This document shows, one piece after another, positions 1-7,651 of a DNA stretch of 9,200 nucleotides. Below the pieces are notes generated by a model that was not told the origin of the DNA, searched no databases, and saw nothing but the letters and a program-made list of their open reading frames with translations. The position numbers and the translations under genes were made by a program. Numbering within the stretch: position 1 is the first letter of the stretch; every line of letters starts with the position of its first letter. Source of the DNA: CAZOEL01 sp964578835. Its GTDB lineage: Bacteria; Desulfobacterota; Syntrophobacteria; Syntrophobacterales; Syntrophobacteraceae. Location of the stretch: assembly GCA_964578835.1 (NCBI GenBank), contig CAZOEL010000136.1, positions 1 to 9,200 of the forward strand. Reading direction: 5' to 3'.

Positions 1-45
1 CACCAGCTCCTCTTCATCATCGACCAGAAGAACGCTAAATCGCAT
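1..45 (-). CDS. N-terminus of a response regulator-like protein (partial)
   Basis: Only the first 15 codons are in the window, reading MRFSVLLVDDEEELV on the minus strand. The hydrophobic beta strand followed by an acidic Asp-Asp pair is the standard opening of a CheY-like receiver domain, where these acidic residues bind Mg2+ beside the phosphorylated aspartate. The ATG at 45-43 is preceded by a GAGGAAAG ribosome binding site at about 52-59 with good spacing, so the start is well supported. The output domain lies outside the window, so it could be a transcription factor, an enzyme-linked regulator or a receiver-only protein. A sigma-54 promoter match lies upstream at 228-242, which would place the gene under an NtrC-family activator. 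Confidence 0.8.
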   Translation of the reverse strand, partial: MRFSVLLVDDEEELV

Positions 46-162
46 GATCGGCTTTCCTCAAGACAAGGGGTTATTCGGGATAGTCGCCTCGACGCTCATC
101 CCCCTTATCTTACACTTCTTTCTTGCCTTGCATAGCATCTTCGAGCCCTCCCGCCCCGAGAA

Positions 163-196
163 CCGCCTCCCCTTTTCTTTGCGGCAAGAGAGGCGG
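163..196 (-). other. hairpin in the predicted 5' leader of the response regulator gene
   Basis: CCGCCTC at 163-169 and GAGGCGG at 190-196 are perfect 7-bp inverted arms with a 20-nt loop. If transcription starts near 216 from the sigma-54 promoter, the hairpin is in the first part of a roughly 170-nt untranslated leader. No T-run follows it in the minus direction, so it does not look like a simple terminator. A structural or regulatory role is inference only. Confidence 0.3.
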
Positions 197-227
197 AAGC
201 AGCCCCTCTTTTTGCACCACTATGAAC

Positions 228-242
228 GCAAAGATTGTGCCA
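228..242 (-). promoter_or_regulatory. sigma-54 (-24/-12) promoter
   Basis: On the minus strand the sequence is TGGCACAATCTTTGC, which matches TGGCAC-N5-TTGC at every fixed position, with the invariant GG and GC in correct register. The predicted start point is near 216, about 170 nt ahead of the response regulator ATG at 45. No gene in the plus orientation would use it. Sigma-54 promoters need an upstream-bound activator, and two dyads suited to that role lie at 320-357. Confidence 0.75.
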
Positions 243-319
243 CAAATAACATCCAACTAAATCATATACATAGAACATGAAACAACCACAAACAAGAAAA
301 CCCGACACTAAATGAAACA

Positions 320-357
320 TATTGAACCAATAATAATCAACCATAATGAACCATTAT
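320..357. promoter_or_regulatory. paired dyads, candidate upstream activator sites
   Basis: There are two dyads with an identical AAC centre: TATTG-AAC-CAATA at 320-332 and ATAATG-AAC-CATTAT at 343-357. Their centres are 24 bp apart and lie about 110 and 134 bp upstream of the start point predicted from the sigma-54 promoter at 228-242. That is the usual distance for NtrC-family enhancer sites. The surrounding 240-360 region is very AT-rich and could bend. The cognate activator is unknown. Confidence 0.5.
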
Positions 358-562
358 AATACATGCGAGATCAGTCTTTCCTTTCTGTCGACAATCTATG
401 GACGCGCGCAAAGGCTCTGGCTCCTCGCAATCCTCTTTGACGATGCAGCCGGATACTTGTTAGCCCGCTATTGGATGCTTACATGATAATTCAAGGATTT
501 ATCGCGGTTTAGGATCAAGGGGTCCTGAATTAGCCGAGGAGATTGACGAAAGGAGTTACGAC

Positions 563-721
563 ATGGAAATCGCCACACTTCATGAACGGAAATCGTGTCC
601 TTATGAAGAGGAAGAGTATAAACACGGCCACGTTCTTTGCATTGACGGAGTCAGCATGGTTTGCCTCAATGGGAGATGGGAGGACAATGAAAAATCGAAT
701 AGAATCGATCTCTCCGAGTAG
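563..721 (+). CDS. small Cys-containing protein of unknown function (52 aa)
   Basis: This is a 52-residue ORF starting at ATG 563 with an AAAGGAG ribosome binding site at 549-555 and 7-nt spacing. The protein has cysteines at 12, 26 and 34 in the pattern C-x-Y-x4-Y-x2-G-x4-C-x2-G-x4-C-x2-G-x-W. That resembles short bacterial proteins in which a Cys/Gly/Trp pattern suggests a compact fold rather like a von Willebrand type C module, as in some DUF1496-like proteins. The family match is from memory of the pattern and is not certain. There is no signal peptide or membrane segment. It stands alone between the left regulatory region and the HDOD gene. The function is unknown. The case for a real gene is the strong ribosome binding site plus the ordered Cys/Gly/Trp spacing. 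Confidence 0.6.
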   Translation: MEIATLHERKSCPYEEEEYKHGHVLCIDGVSMVCLNGRWEDNEKSNRIDLSE

Positions 722-733
722 CAGAGCTCCTTC

Positions 734-835
734 AAGCTCGCTCCGGGATTAACGTCAGAGACGATTTACCGGCTCCAGGCCGAGGCGCGGCGCACCCGGG
801 CTGCGACATGCCCGGACTGCCGCTCGGTTGAAGAT
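734..835 (+). pseudogene. possible remnant of an ISL3-type transposase N-terminus
   Basis: In the same frame as the preceding small ORF, after its stop, the translation includes PGLTSETIYRLQAEARR and then TRAATCPDCRSV. A stretch of this type leading to a CPxC zinc-ribbon start resembles the N-terminus of ISL3-family transposases. The resemblance stops after CRSV, and a stop codon follows about 20 codons later. There is no start codon, no terminal inverted repeat and no remaining catalytic region. The segment is more GC-rich than its flanks. It may be a decayed fragment or a chance match. The rest of the non-coding stretch 722-1040 shows nothing else I can name. Confidence 0.25.
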
Positions 836-1026
836 CCATCCAATCTTTTCGATCACGATTCCATCGACCAAATTTGACGTGGACAATCAAATGAGAAATG
901 CAATATCTTACGTCTGATCCATCTTGCGACTTTCTTTCGACCCAATTTTGGCTTGCCGTTTGAAAATCGCCTAAATCAGACAGCATCTATTGATGCGCGC
1001 ATTGAAGAATGAAAGCGCTCGAGATC

Positions 1027-1033
1027 GAGGAGG
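1027..1033 (+). promoter_or_regulatory. ribosome binding site that fixes the HDOD-kinase start
   Basis: GAGGAGG lies 7 nt before the ATG at 1041. The in-frame ATG at 990 has no purine-rich sequence at the right distance, so the shorter protein is favoured. Confidence 0.75.
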
Positions 1034-1040
1034 CTTGAGG

Positions 1041-2735
1041 ATGGACGAGATTCAGAGGAAAAAGATCTTACAGAGGCTTGCCAACAATGAGTACCTTCCC
1101 TCCCCCTCGCCCGTGCTCATGCAATTGATCGAGCTCGCATCGGACGATCGCTCGTCGCCATCGGATCTAGCCCGCATCATAGAGACCGATCCGAGCCTCA
1201 CCACACGCATCATAAAGCTTGCCAATAGCGCCTTTTACGTCCGCAATCGAAAGATAACCACCGTTTCTCAGGCAATCCTCATGCTCGGGTTCAAGAAGCT
1301 TCGCATCACGGCCCTCAGCATCTCTCTTCGCGACTCCTTTCCTTTTGGAAAGCGAGGAGGAATGGATTACGAGCGTTTCTGGAAGACTTCGCTTTATAGA
1401 GCGATCATAGCGCAGGGCTTCAGCCAGACATCGCATGCCATGCATCCTTCCAAAGATGAGGAGGTTTTTACCGCCTCGCTCATACTTGAAATCGGCCTTC
1501 TCATGCTCTACCAGGTATGCCCGGACGATATGAAAGAGTCTTTTCCCTGCAACGCCTCTCTGGACAAGCTTATCGGATGGGAAGAGAGATCTTTGGGAAT
1601 CAATCACCGACAGGTGAGCCGGATCGTGCTCTCCCGATGGCGATTCACCGAGCAAGTCATTGAAAGTCAGAAATACTTCGGTGAAGAGGCTCTGAGCCAG
1701 GATCGGTCCAGCCTTTGCCGGATAGTCGAGATCGCAAGGGCTGGAGCCGAAACATTTTTTGGAGGAAAGACGGACTTCGGGTTCATCCAGAGAGCCGCTG
1801 CGCTGCTCGGAATTAGCCCGGAGACGGTTCACGAAATACTCGAATCCAGCTTTTCCAAAGTCGAAGAAATGGCCGAATCCCTTCGCTTAAAGGCTTGTTC
1901 GGAAGAGGACAAGCTTTTCGTAATAGAACGGGCGAACAGGGCTTTGGCGGGAATCAACAGCTCGCTGCAGGTCAATCTCGGCCGGATAATCGGACTCGTT
2001 TCGCGCTCTGAAGAGCATATTGCGGAATGTCCCACGGAGACAGCCTCCGAGACCAGAAAGGCCGTGTCCAACGTCCTGGACGCCGTAGTCCATGAAATAA
2101 GAAACCCACTCATGGCCATCGGGGGCTTCGCCCAGAGGATGGTGAAAAACCCCGACGCCAAGGAAAGCCTCGTCAAGTATGCGGACATAATCGTAAACGA
2201 GTCGTTCCGTCTCCAGCAGGCGCTCAACGAGCTGATCGCGCTCTCTCAGGCGTACGCCCCTCACAGAGCGGAAGGAGACTTGAGGACGACTCTCGATGAA
2301 GCCATCGACGGACTCAGATCAGCATTCGACAAGAAGAAAATAGAAGTCAAAAGGAATTACGAACGGGAGACTCCTATTGTTTACGCCGATCAAGACGCCA
2401 TAAAGAGGGCGATAAGCCATATCCTCGAAGCATTGTTGGAGCTCATAAACGATAATCTGGCGGAGCTTTGCGTCGAGCTTTCAGGAGAGGAGGCCCCCGA
2501 TTCGGTGAAGATAGTGATTTACATCCAGGGCTGGGCTCTGCCCGAGCAGGAGAAGAAAGCTTTTCTTGGCTTTGACTTTTCATCGAAAACCTTCGGTCCC
2601 GGCATGGGCATCCTCAAGGCATGGAAAATCCTTGAAGCCCACAAAGGACGCATCGAAATACAAACGGAAGCCGACACCCACCGCCTCGTCATCCACCTGC
2701 CGACCGAATCCGAGAATGGAATCGGCTTGAATTGA
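1041..2735 (+). CDS. HDOD-domain protein fused to a degenerate histidine kinase module
   Basis: I chose the ATG at 1041 (564 aa) because GAGGAGG at 1027-1033 sits 7 nt upstream. The ATG at 990 would add 17 residues but has no ribosome binding site. Residues about 15-215 form an HDOD domain, a signalling fold related to HD phosphohydrolases, with the typical IIETDP and LANSAFY segments (D50-P51, N62-S63) and the AILMLG helix. The C-terminal half begins with a histidine-kinase dimerisation helix carrying H351 in HEIRNPL. The ATP-binding part is eroded: the N-box asparagines align with H460 and A464, and the G1 Asp-x-Gly-x-Gly motif reads IQGWALP at 495-501. The G2 loop GPGMG at 519 remains. No membrane segment is evident, so it is probably cytoplasmic. 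It may act as a pseudokinase, scaffold or phosphoacceptor rather than an active kinase. That role is inference; the domain calls are firm. Confidence 0.88.
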   Translation: MDEIQRKKILQRLANNEYLPSPSPVLMQLIELASDDRSSPSDLARIIETDPSLTTRIIKLANSAFYVRNRKITTVSQAILMLGFKKLRITALSISLRDSFPFGKRGGMDYERFWKTSLYRAIIAQGFSQTSHAMHPSKDEEVFTASLILEIGLLMLYQVCPDDMKESFPCNASLDKLIGWEERSLGINHRQVSRIVLSRWRFTEQVIESQKYFGEEALSQDRSSLCRIVEIARAGAETFFGGKTDFGFIQRAAALLGISPETVHEILESSFSKVEEMAESLRLKACSEEDKLFVIERANRALAGINSSLQVNLGRIIGLVSRSEEHIAECPTETASETRKAVSNVLDAVVHEIRNPLMAIGGFAQRMVKNPDAKESLVKYADIIVNESFRLQQALNELIALSQAYAPHRAEGDLRTTLDEAIDGLRSAFDKKKIEVKRNYERETPIVYADQDAIKRAISHILEALLELINDNLAELCVELSGEEAPDSVKIVIYIQGWALPEQEKKAFLGFDFSSKTFGPGMGILKAWKILEAHKGRIEIQTEADTHRLVIHLPTESENGIGLN

Positions 2736-2780
2736 CGAAGATCTCAGCGTCCCGAGCGGTTTGACCCGCCATCCAGTCAC

Positions 2781-2809
2781 TTGACAGTCTCAATGAAGTC
2801 ATCTATAAA
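2781..2809 (+). promoter_or_regulatory. strong sigma-70-type promoter for the kinase-lipoprotein-regulator operon
   Basis: TTGACA at 2781-2786 and TATAAA at 2804-2809 are separated by exactly 17 nt, matching 11 of 12 consensus positions. Transcription would start near 2816, leaving a leader of about 170 nt before the kinase ATG at 2985. It is the only good promoter between the HDOD gene and the operon. Confidence 0.7.
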
Positions 2810-2861
2810 TCGAGAGCAATTCTTTGTAAACAATCTCTTGGATTTCACCCTGAACAACGAG

Positions 2862-2902
2862 GATGACGACGTCCCGCATCTCGCTCGACATCCGACGTCA
2901 TC
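2862..2902 (+). other. inverted repeat in the operon leader
   Basis: GATGACG at 2862-2868 and CGTCATC at 2896-2902 are perfect 7-bp arms with a 27-nt loop inside the predicted untranslated leader. No T-run follows, so it is not a terminator. A 41-codon ORF (2863-2988) also runs through here and ends in an ATGA overlap with the kinase start, but it has no well-spaced ribosome binding site. I cannot say whether either matters. Confidence 0.2.
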
Positions 2903-2984
2903 TTCACGAAAGGCTCCATGCATACCGTAAGGGCTCGATCCCATCAAGCCCTTCGCCATGTAAGAGCCAATACAGAGAAGCGCT

Positions 2985-4490
2985 ATGAGATTAACGATCT
3001 TTTCCCGAGTCATGATCGCTCAGGGCGTCATCATCGCTCTTGTGGGAGCCGTAAGCCTTTTCGCCCAGATGAAGCTCCACCTCCTTACGCAGCTCAATAC
3101 GGATATCCTGACCATAGACTCAGCCAGCATCAATGAAGAAAAGCGACTTCTAAAAGCTTTTTTCGCCGAGATGCGAAACGCGGAAAAATACCTGCTCGCT
3201 TACGATCAGGGCTTTATGAGCGCGTTCGCCACGAGCTCCCTTGATTTTAACGACGCCCTTGCAAAAGTCTCTTCGCTGGTCGATACGGAGCGGGAGAAGG
3301 ATCTTGTGAAAGAAATCGGAATACTGCACGCGATCTATGGGGAAAACCTTTCTGCGCATGAGACTTCGGGCGCGCTGCTATCGAGCCAGGCAAAAGGTAA
3401 GATCAGCGAAGGCATCATCGAGAAGGTCAATGAGCTCATAAAGATCCGCGAACAATCAGCCTCTGCGAAGACCGCCGCGGCGCGGGACGAGGCGGCGACA
3501 GCCGCCGAATGGATGTTTTGGATGACCATGGCGGGAATCGCCTCTGGGCTGTTTTTTGCATACATGCATGCGCGAAGCGTGAGCACTCCGCTCGTACAAC
3601 TCGCTAAAGAGATGGAGATCGTGGGCCGGGGCGAGTTTTCTCGCTCTATTGAACTGAAGGGACCGAAAGAAGTGCGCTCATTGGCTGGAGCTTTCAACCG
3701 CATGGCGGAAGAATTGGCTCACCTCGACCGGTTGAAGGCGGATTTCACAGCCCATGTGTCACATGAGCTGCGCACCCCCCTTACGGCTATCCGCGAGGGT
3801 TCAGCGCTCCTTCTTGAAGAGATCCCGGGTCCGGTCACCAAAGCACAACGGGAGATCCTCGAGATCGTTCAAAATCATAGCGAACGACTGTTTCAAAGCA
3901 TCTCCTCGATTCTGGATCTTTCCAGGATGCAGGCTGAGATGATGGAATACGAGTTTACGGCCTGCGATCTCAATACAGTTATAGCCAACAGCGTTCAACC
4001 TGTGGAGCTGATTGCCAGAAATCGGGGAATTAGCCTGTCGGTCGACACAGACGCTCCACTGCCCATGATCAATGCTGACGAACGCAGGATAGGTCAGGTT
4101 TTGGACAACCTTCTGAGCAACGCCATAAAGTTTACTCCGCAGGGAGGCTCAATACTGGTTAGAGCTTCCCATGGGAGGAAACGAGACGGAGACGCCGCGG
4201 AGATCGAAGTGGCGGTGTCCGATACCGGCTCGGGGATTCCCGATGAGGAAATTCAGTACATATTCGAGCATTATTACCAGTGCGCCAACAACCGTAAGCG
4301 AGGGCAGCAGGGCGCTGGACTTGGCCTTGCCATAGCCCGTCACATCATCGAAGCTCATAGAGGACATATTTGGGCTGAAAATAGGCGAGAGGGAGGAACG
4401 GTCTTCTTTTTCACCATCCCAGTCACTACTTCCACAGGCGAATTCAAAAGTTGCTCCACTTTCCCTCGATTGGGTGAAGACAAATGCTAA
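2985..4490 (+). CDS. membrane sensor histidine kinase, GlrK/QseE-like
   Basis: This 501-aa sensor kinase starts at ATG 2985 behind a modest purine-rich site (AGAGAAG). It has a transmembrane segment at about residues 7-27, a largely helical periplasmic sensor region at 28-172, a second transmembrane segment at about 174-195 and a HAMP linker to about 250. The catalytic core is complete: H260 in the SHELRTPL H-box, the N-box NLLSNA with N375 and N379, the G1 motif DTGSGIP from D413 and the G2 motif GAGLGLA from G443. It should autophosphorylate on H260 and pass the phosphate to D54 of the regulator two genes downstream. Its stop overlaps the start of the lipoprotein gene by 7 nt. The order kinase, lipoprotein, sigma-54 activator is that of enterobacterial glrK-qseG-glrR. 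The specific orthology is inferred from architecture and context, not from alignment. The C-terminus carries an extra tail of about 20 residues. Confidence 0.9.
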   Translation: MRLTIFSRVMIAQGVIIALVGAVSLFAQMKLHLLTQLNTDILTIDSASINEEKRLLKAFFAEMRNAEKYLLAYDQGFMSAFATSSLDFNDALAKVSSLVDTEREKDLVKEIGILHAIYGENLSAHETSGALLSSQAKGKISEGIIEKVNELIKIREQSASAKTAAARDEAATAAEWMFWMTMAGIASGLFFAYMHARSVSTPLVQLAKEMEIVGRGEFSRSIELKGPKEVRSLAGAFNRMAEELAHLDRLKADFTAHVSHELRTPLTAIREGSALLLEEIPGPVTKAQREILEIVQNHSERLFQSISSILDLSRMQAEMMEYEFTACDLNTVIANSVQPVELIARNRGISLSVDTDAPLPMINADERRIGQVLDNLLSNAIKFTPQGGSILVRASHGRKRDGDAAEIEVAVSDTGSGIPDEEIQYIFEHYYQCANNRKRGQQGAGLGLAIARHIIEAHRGHIWAENRREGGTVFFFTIPVTTSTGEFKSCSTFPRLGEDKC

Positions 4491-5125
4491 GATCATATAC
4501 CCAACATGCAAAGACTTCTTTTCTCTTGTTGGCGGCAAGCCTTTTGTTTCTTCAGTCCGCCGGCTGCGCCATCCGAGGGTATTTCTCGGAAAAGCCCGCC
4601 GTCCAGCCGCCGTCCATGCCCGTCTTCCCCCCTCAAAAGGCGATTCAAAGCGGAGACTACGCTGGTTTTCTCGCCCAAAACGAAGCCGTTTCAAAGAATT
4701 GCCAGGAAAGTGAAGAATGCGCCGAAGCCCTTTTCAATATCGCCTTCGCGCACGTCTATTCCCCCAGTCCCTTTTATAATGTAGCCAAAGGACAGAAGCG
4801 CCTCGAAGAGCTCATCCTCAAGCACCCCGATAGTCCTTGGGCCTATCAGGCCCGCGTATGGATGGACCTCATCCGTAAGAGCCTCTCCAGCGCTACGAAA
4901 ACTCGGAAACTCCAAAAGGAAGTGAAGTCAAAGCAAGGGGTAATAAGCGACCTGAAAAAGCAGATGGAGCAATCGGAAGTTGATGGCTCCGAAGAAGACA
5001 GGCTGCGTCTTGAAGAAGAAATTAAAACCAGAGATGCAACGATCGAGGAGATGAACAAACAGCTCCAGCGATACAGGCAAATTGACGAGGAGATGGAGCA
5101 AAGGGAACGAGAGCTATTTCGTTAG
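4484..5125 (+). CDS. outer-membrane lipoprotein with C-terminal coiled coil, QseG-like
   Basis: This is a 213-aa protein. Its lysine-bearing N-terminus and hydrophobic stretch (12-24) lead to a lipobox-like SAGC with the lipidated cysteine at C28. The +2 residue is Ala, so outer-membrane sorting is expected. The middle region (about 75-130) looks helical and TPR-like, with CAEALFNIAF and a following helix ending in WMDLI. Residues about 135-213 are rich in Lys, Glu and Gln in heptad-like order, a likely coiled coil. It starts 7 nt before the kinase stop and ends 8 nt before the regulator, which implies translational coupling. In enterobacteria the corresponding lipoprotein QseG (YfhG) works with the kinase of the same operon. 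A similar sensor-partner role here is inferred from position and layout. Sequence similarity to QseG is not evident beyond the architecture. Confidence 0.85.
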   Translation: MLRSYTQHAKTSFLLLAASLLFLQSAGCAIRGYFSEKPAVQPPSMPVFPPQKAIQSGDYAGFLAQNEAVSKNCQESEECAEALFNIAFAHVYSPSPFYNVAKGQKRLEELILKHPDSPWAYQARVWMDLIRKSLSSATKTRKLQKEVKSKQGVISDLKKQMEQSEVDGSEEDRLRLEEEIKTRDATIEEMNKQLQRYRQIDEEMEQRERELFR

Positions 5126-5133
5126 GATTCATT

Positions 5134-6516
5134 ATGTCCGTTGAGAATATATTGGTGGTGGACGACGACCGGGGGCTGCTCACTCTAATGAAGGCGCGCC
5201 TTGAATCTGCGGGTTATCAAGTCAGGCTTGCAGAAGAGGGAGAAGAGGCCCTGGCGCTTGCTCAAAAAGAGGTTTACAGCGCGGCTGTGCTGGATTTCAA
5301 GCTCGAAGGCATCGACGGCATCACCTTGATGGAGAAGCTGCTCAAAATCCAACCATACCTTCCGGTGATCATTCTCACTGCGCACGGCACTATAGAACGA
5401 GCGGTCGAAGCCACTAAAAAAGGGGCCTACGATTTCCTCACCAAGCCCTTTGATGCGAAAGATCTTCTCCATCGCCTCGATAAAGCCCGCGAGGTTGGGC
5501 AGTTGAAGGAGGAAGTGGAACGGCTGCGCAGCTTGGTGCGGGAGCGATATCACTTCGATGGGATAGTCGCATCCAGCGATAAGATGCAGCAAGTGCTCCG
5601 ACAGGTCGCTCAAATCGCTGCGACGGACTCCACCGTCTGCCTTTACGGAGAAAGCGGCACGGGCAAAGAATTGATGGCCAAAACGATTCATCTTAGCAGC
5701 CCGCGCTCTAAAGAATCTTTCGTCGCCATCAATTGCGGCGCCATCCCCGACGGTTTACTCGAAAATGAGCTCTTCGGGCATGCAAAAGGCGCCTTTACCG
5801 GGGCCGATCAACCAAAGAAAGGACTATTTCAGCAGGCTGAAGGCGGCACCCTTTTCATGGACGAGATCGCCGAACTGACGCCTCCTTTGCAGGTGAAGCT
5901 GCTTAGGGTGTTTCAGGAACACGAGTTCTATCCGGTGGGCGGCATTCAGCCAATCAAGACGAACATAAGGCTCATTGCCGCTACGAACCGGGATTTGTGG
6001 AAGGCAATCGGCGAAGGCAAGTTTCGTGAAGACCTCTACTACCGCATTCACGTTATTCCCGTAGACTTACCGCCTTTGCGGGAGCGAGTCGAAGATATAC
6101 CGCTGCTTGCACACCATTTCCTGCACCAGTTTAATCGGGAAATGGGTAAAAACATTGAAGGCTTCTCTCCAGAGGCCATGCAGCGGCTGATGCTCTATCG
6201 GTGGCCCGGCAACATTCGAGAGCTCGGCAACGTCATAGAAAGAGCCGTGGCTTTTGCCTCAAAGGGAGCCATCGCTCCGGAGCAGCTTCTGCTGGGCCGC
6301 GAAGAAAAGCCCGAGGCGCGAAAACTGCTGCCCCTAAACGAAGCTAGGGAGGAATTCGAGAGGGCTTATCTTACACAGATTCTCACGGAAACTCGAGGCA
6401 ACGTCTCACGGGCGGCCTCACTGGCGGGAAGATATCGGGCTGAATTTTACAAGCTTTTGCGCAAATACGGCCTCGAACCGGCTGCTTTCAAAGGCGGGAA
6501 TTCCGATTCGAATTGA
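5134..6516 (+). CDS. sigma-54-dependent response regulator, GlrR/QseF-like
   Basis: This 460-aa protein of the NtrC family has three domains. A receiver domain (1-120) has the acidic D10-D12 cluster, phosphoacceptor D54, Thr in LTAHG and Lys in TKPF. A sigma-54 interaction AAA+ domain (about 145-380) has Walker A GESGTGKE at 172-179, an intact GAFTGA loop at 219-224, Walker B LFMDE with D243-E244, and the ATNRDL and REDLYYR sensor segments. A Fis-type helix-turn-helix lies at the C-terminus (about 405-450). With GAFTGA intact it should open sigma-54 promoter complexes. An AGGA site lies about 6 nt before ATG 5134. It is the last gene of the operon, and its likely kinase partner is encoded at 2985-4490. 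A candidate target is the receiver-only gene on the opposite strand just downstream, whose promoter region holds a GlrR-like dyad. The domain calls are certain; the GlrR name is inferred from gene order. Confidence 0.93.
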   Translation: MSVENILVVDDDRGLLTLMKARLESAGYQVRLAEEGEEALALAQKEVYSAAVLDFKLEGIDGITLMEKLLKIQPYLPVIILTAHGTIERAVEATKKGAYDFLTKPFDAKDLLHRLDKAREVGQLKEEVERLRSLVRERYHFDGIVASSDKMQQVLRQVAQIAATDSTVCLYGESGTGKELMAKTIHLSSPRSKESFVAINCGAIPDGLLENELFGHAKGAFTGADQPKKGLFQQAEGGTLFMDEIAELTPPLQVKLLRVFQEHEFYPVGGIQPIKTNIRLIAATNRDLWKAIGEGKFREDLYYRIHVIPVDLPPLRERVEDIPLLAHHFLHQFNREMGKNIEGFSPEAMQRLMLYRWPGNIRELGNVIERAVAFASKGAIAPEQLLLGREEKPEARKLLPLNEAREEFERAYLTQILTETRGNVSRAASLAGRYRAEFYKLLRKYGLEPAAFKGGNSDSN

Positions 6517-6527
6517 AGCGGGAATGC

Positions 6528-6577
6528 GCGCTGAGGCGCGGCGCTTGATGCCTGTGCGCCGGCCTCTGCGCTTTTAT
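6528..6577 (+). terminator. intrinsic terminator of the signalling operon
   Basis: GCGCTGAGGC at 6528-6537 pairs with GCCTCTGCGC at 6562-6571 with one T-T mismatch, and the inner GGCGC (6540-6544) can pair with GCGCC (6556-6560). The stem is followed by TTTTAT. It lies 12 nt after the regulator stop and runs into the stop of the convergent gene at 6574. In the minus direction there is no T-run, so it fits the plus-strand operon better. Confidence 0.7.
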
Positions 6578-7023
6578 CGATGAGGATTGAGCTCCTCCAA
6601 AGCAATCATACGCCTTGAAGCAACCTGAGGAAGAGTCTCAAATCTTGTTTGCACGCGGTGAGATCGCGACTCTAAAGCGCCGTTTATCTTATCCAGAAGC
6701 TCTGCGAGCCGAAAGGGTTTGCTTATGAACGCACTGGCGCCCATAGAAAAAGACTCCTTCTTGATCCTCGGACTTTCATCAGCAGTCATGAGCATGATCG
6801 GCATGTCGGGATAATGGCTGGAAGCATGCTGAAGGAGGTCCATACCGGATTCTCCAGGCATATTGATGTCCGATAAAACCAGATCGAACTTAAATCCTTC
6901 AAGCTGTCTTTTTGCCTCTATTACATTGGAAGCCAACGCACAGTCATGACCGATCGCTCCGAGGTATTCGCTCAGTATGCACCGCATTCCTTCATCATCA
7001 TCCACTAAGAGAATTCGCGCCAT
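6574..7023 (-). CDS. receiver-only (single-domain) response regulator
   Basis: This is a 149-aa CheY-like protein. I chose the ATG at 7023, preceded by a GGGGGA ribosome binding site at about 7028-7033, over an in-frame TTG at 7047 that would add 8 residues. The receiver is complete: D8-D10 acidic cluster, phosphoacceptor D52 in LSDINMPG, the conserved Thr in LMTADE and Lys in SKPF. A basic tail of about 30 residues follows and shows no recognisable output domain, so signalling is probably through protein-protein contact or phosphotransfer. It is convergent with the sigma-54 activator gene. Its own promoter matches sigma-54 consensus and has a palindromic upstream site, so it may be a target of that activator. 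The partner kinase is unknown; the degenerate HDOD-kinase fusion nearby is a speculative candidate. Confidence 0.92.
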   Translation of the reverse strand: MARILLVDDDEGMRCILSEYLGAIGHDCALASNVIEAKRQLEGFKFDLVLSDINMPGESGMDLLQHASSHYPDMPIMLMTADESPRIKKESFSMGASAFISKPFRLAELLDKINGALESRSHRVQTRFETLPQVASRRMIALEELNPHR

Positions 7024-7102
7024 ATTGTCCCCCGGTTCGAACTTCAAGCTCGTTTTTTTTCATCCATGGTCCGGAACTATTTGCTTGTTGGCAAGACTTT
7101 TA

Positions 7103-7118
7103 TGCAATAGACGGGCCA
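7103..7118 (-). promoter_or_regulatory. sigma-54 promoter of the receiver-only gene
   Basis: On the minus strand the sequence is TGGCCCG-TCTA-TTGCA. It matches TGGCACG-N4-TTGCA with a single difference, and the invariant GG and GC are 12 nt apart in register. The predicted start point is near 7092, giving a leader of about 69 nt before ATG 7023. Confidence 0.75.
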
Positions 7119-7203
7119 GAAATCGGAGAACCGCATACAGCAAAGAATGGACTGTTTTGGAGCGGCTCGATCTTAGCTGAAGAGCCACAAAGGAGATGGA
7201 GAG

Positions 7204-7225
7204 AGTGTAGGCATTTCCCTACACT
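7204..7225. promoter_or_regulatory. palindromic activator site, TGTA-N10-TACA type
   Basis: AGTGTAGG at 7204-7211 and CCTACACT at 7218-7225 form a perfect 8-bp dyad with 6-nt spacing. Its centre is about 122 bp upstream of the start point predicted from the sigma-54 promoter at 7103-7118, a normal enhancer distance. The core TGTA-N10-TACA has the same geometry as the TGTC-N10-GACA site reported for enterobacterial GlrR. As no T-run follows in either direction, a terminator is less likely. Confidence 0.55.
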
Positions 7226-7246
7226 GATGAATATGAAAGCATACAC

Positions 7247-7317
7247 CGATTGGAGAGCAATCGCGCCGGAGCTTGTCTCCCCTCCTGACCGTTCCCAGAC
7301 CGGCGCGTGGAGGGGAG
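7247..7317. repeat. cluster of interleaved inverted repeats, possible pseudoknot
   Basis: Three perfect inverted pairs are packed here. They are CGATTG/CAATCG (7247-7252 with 7258-7263), CGCGCCGG/CCGGCGCG (7262-7269 with 7300-7307) and CTCCCCTCC/GGAGGGGAG (7277-7285 with 7309-7317). The last two interleave, so in RNA from either strand they would form an H-type pseudoknot or two competing hairpins. On the minus strand this is the 3' untranslated region of the glycine-zipper gene, starting about 20 nt after its stop. The arms are directly seen; any function is inference. The rest of 7024-7337 holds the sigma-54 promoter and its dyad. Confidence 0.4.
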
Positions 7318-7337
7318 GCGTCTCATTCAATCCGCTC

Positions 7338-7580
7338 TCAGCGCTTTTCCAACTCATCTACAACGAGACCTCCAACTGCTCCCACAGCACCGCCTATCGC
7401 CGCGCCCACAGCAGCCCCGGTTCCGGGATTACCGGCTGCAACAGCTCCAACCACCGCTCCGCCCGCAGCTCCTATGGCGCCGCCGCTGAGCATCCTTTGC
7501 TCTCGACGGCTCATCCCGCTACAACCATAAACCATGACGATCAGCATTAGACCGGCTATGATCCTTGTTATATCTCTCAT
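7338..7580 (-). CDS. OsmB-like glycine-zipper lipoprotein
   Basis: The ATG at 7580 is preceded by AAGGAGG at ideal spacing and gives an 80-aa protein. An upstream in-frame extension to 7652 lacks such a site and would bury the signal peptide. Residues 1-19 are a lipoprotein signal ending in the lipobox VYGC with C20 lipidated; Ser at +2 suggests the outer membrane. A short basic segment SRREQR follows. Then comes a long Gly/Ala repeat (about 30-72) of GGAIGAAGG-type glycine zippers that can pack two membrane-associated helices. The order lipid anchor, basic linker, glycine zipper resembles E. coli OsmB and related small lipoproteins of stress-exposed envelopes. The precise role is unknown. 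It follows the repeat-rich exported protein gene by 71 nt on the same strand and is probably cotranscribed with it. Confidence 0.85.
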   Translation of the reverse strand: MRDITRIIAGLMLIVMVYGCSGMSRREQRMLSGGAIGAAGGAVVGAVAAGNPGTGAAVGAAIGGAVGAVGGLVVDELEKR

Positions 7581-7651
7581 GCGATCCCTCCTTCTCAAAA
7601 ATGCCATCTTATGGGCGGCAATACGGAATATCGACAACAGATCTGCCGGCA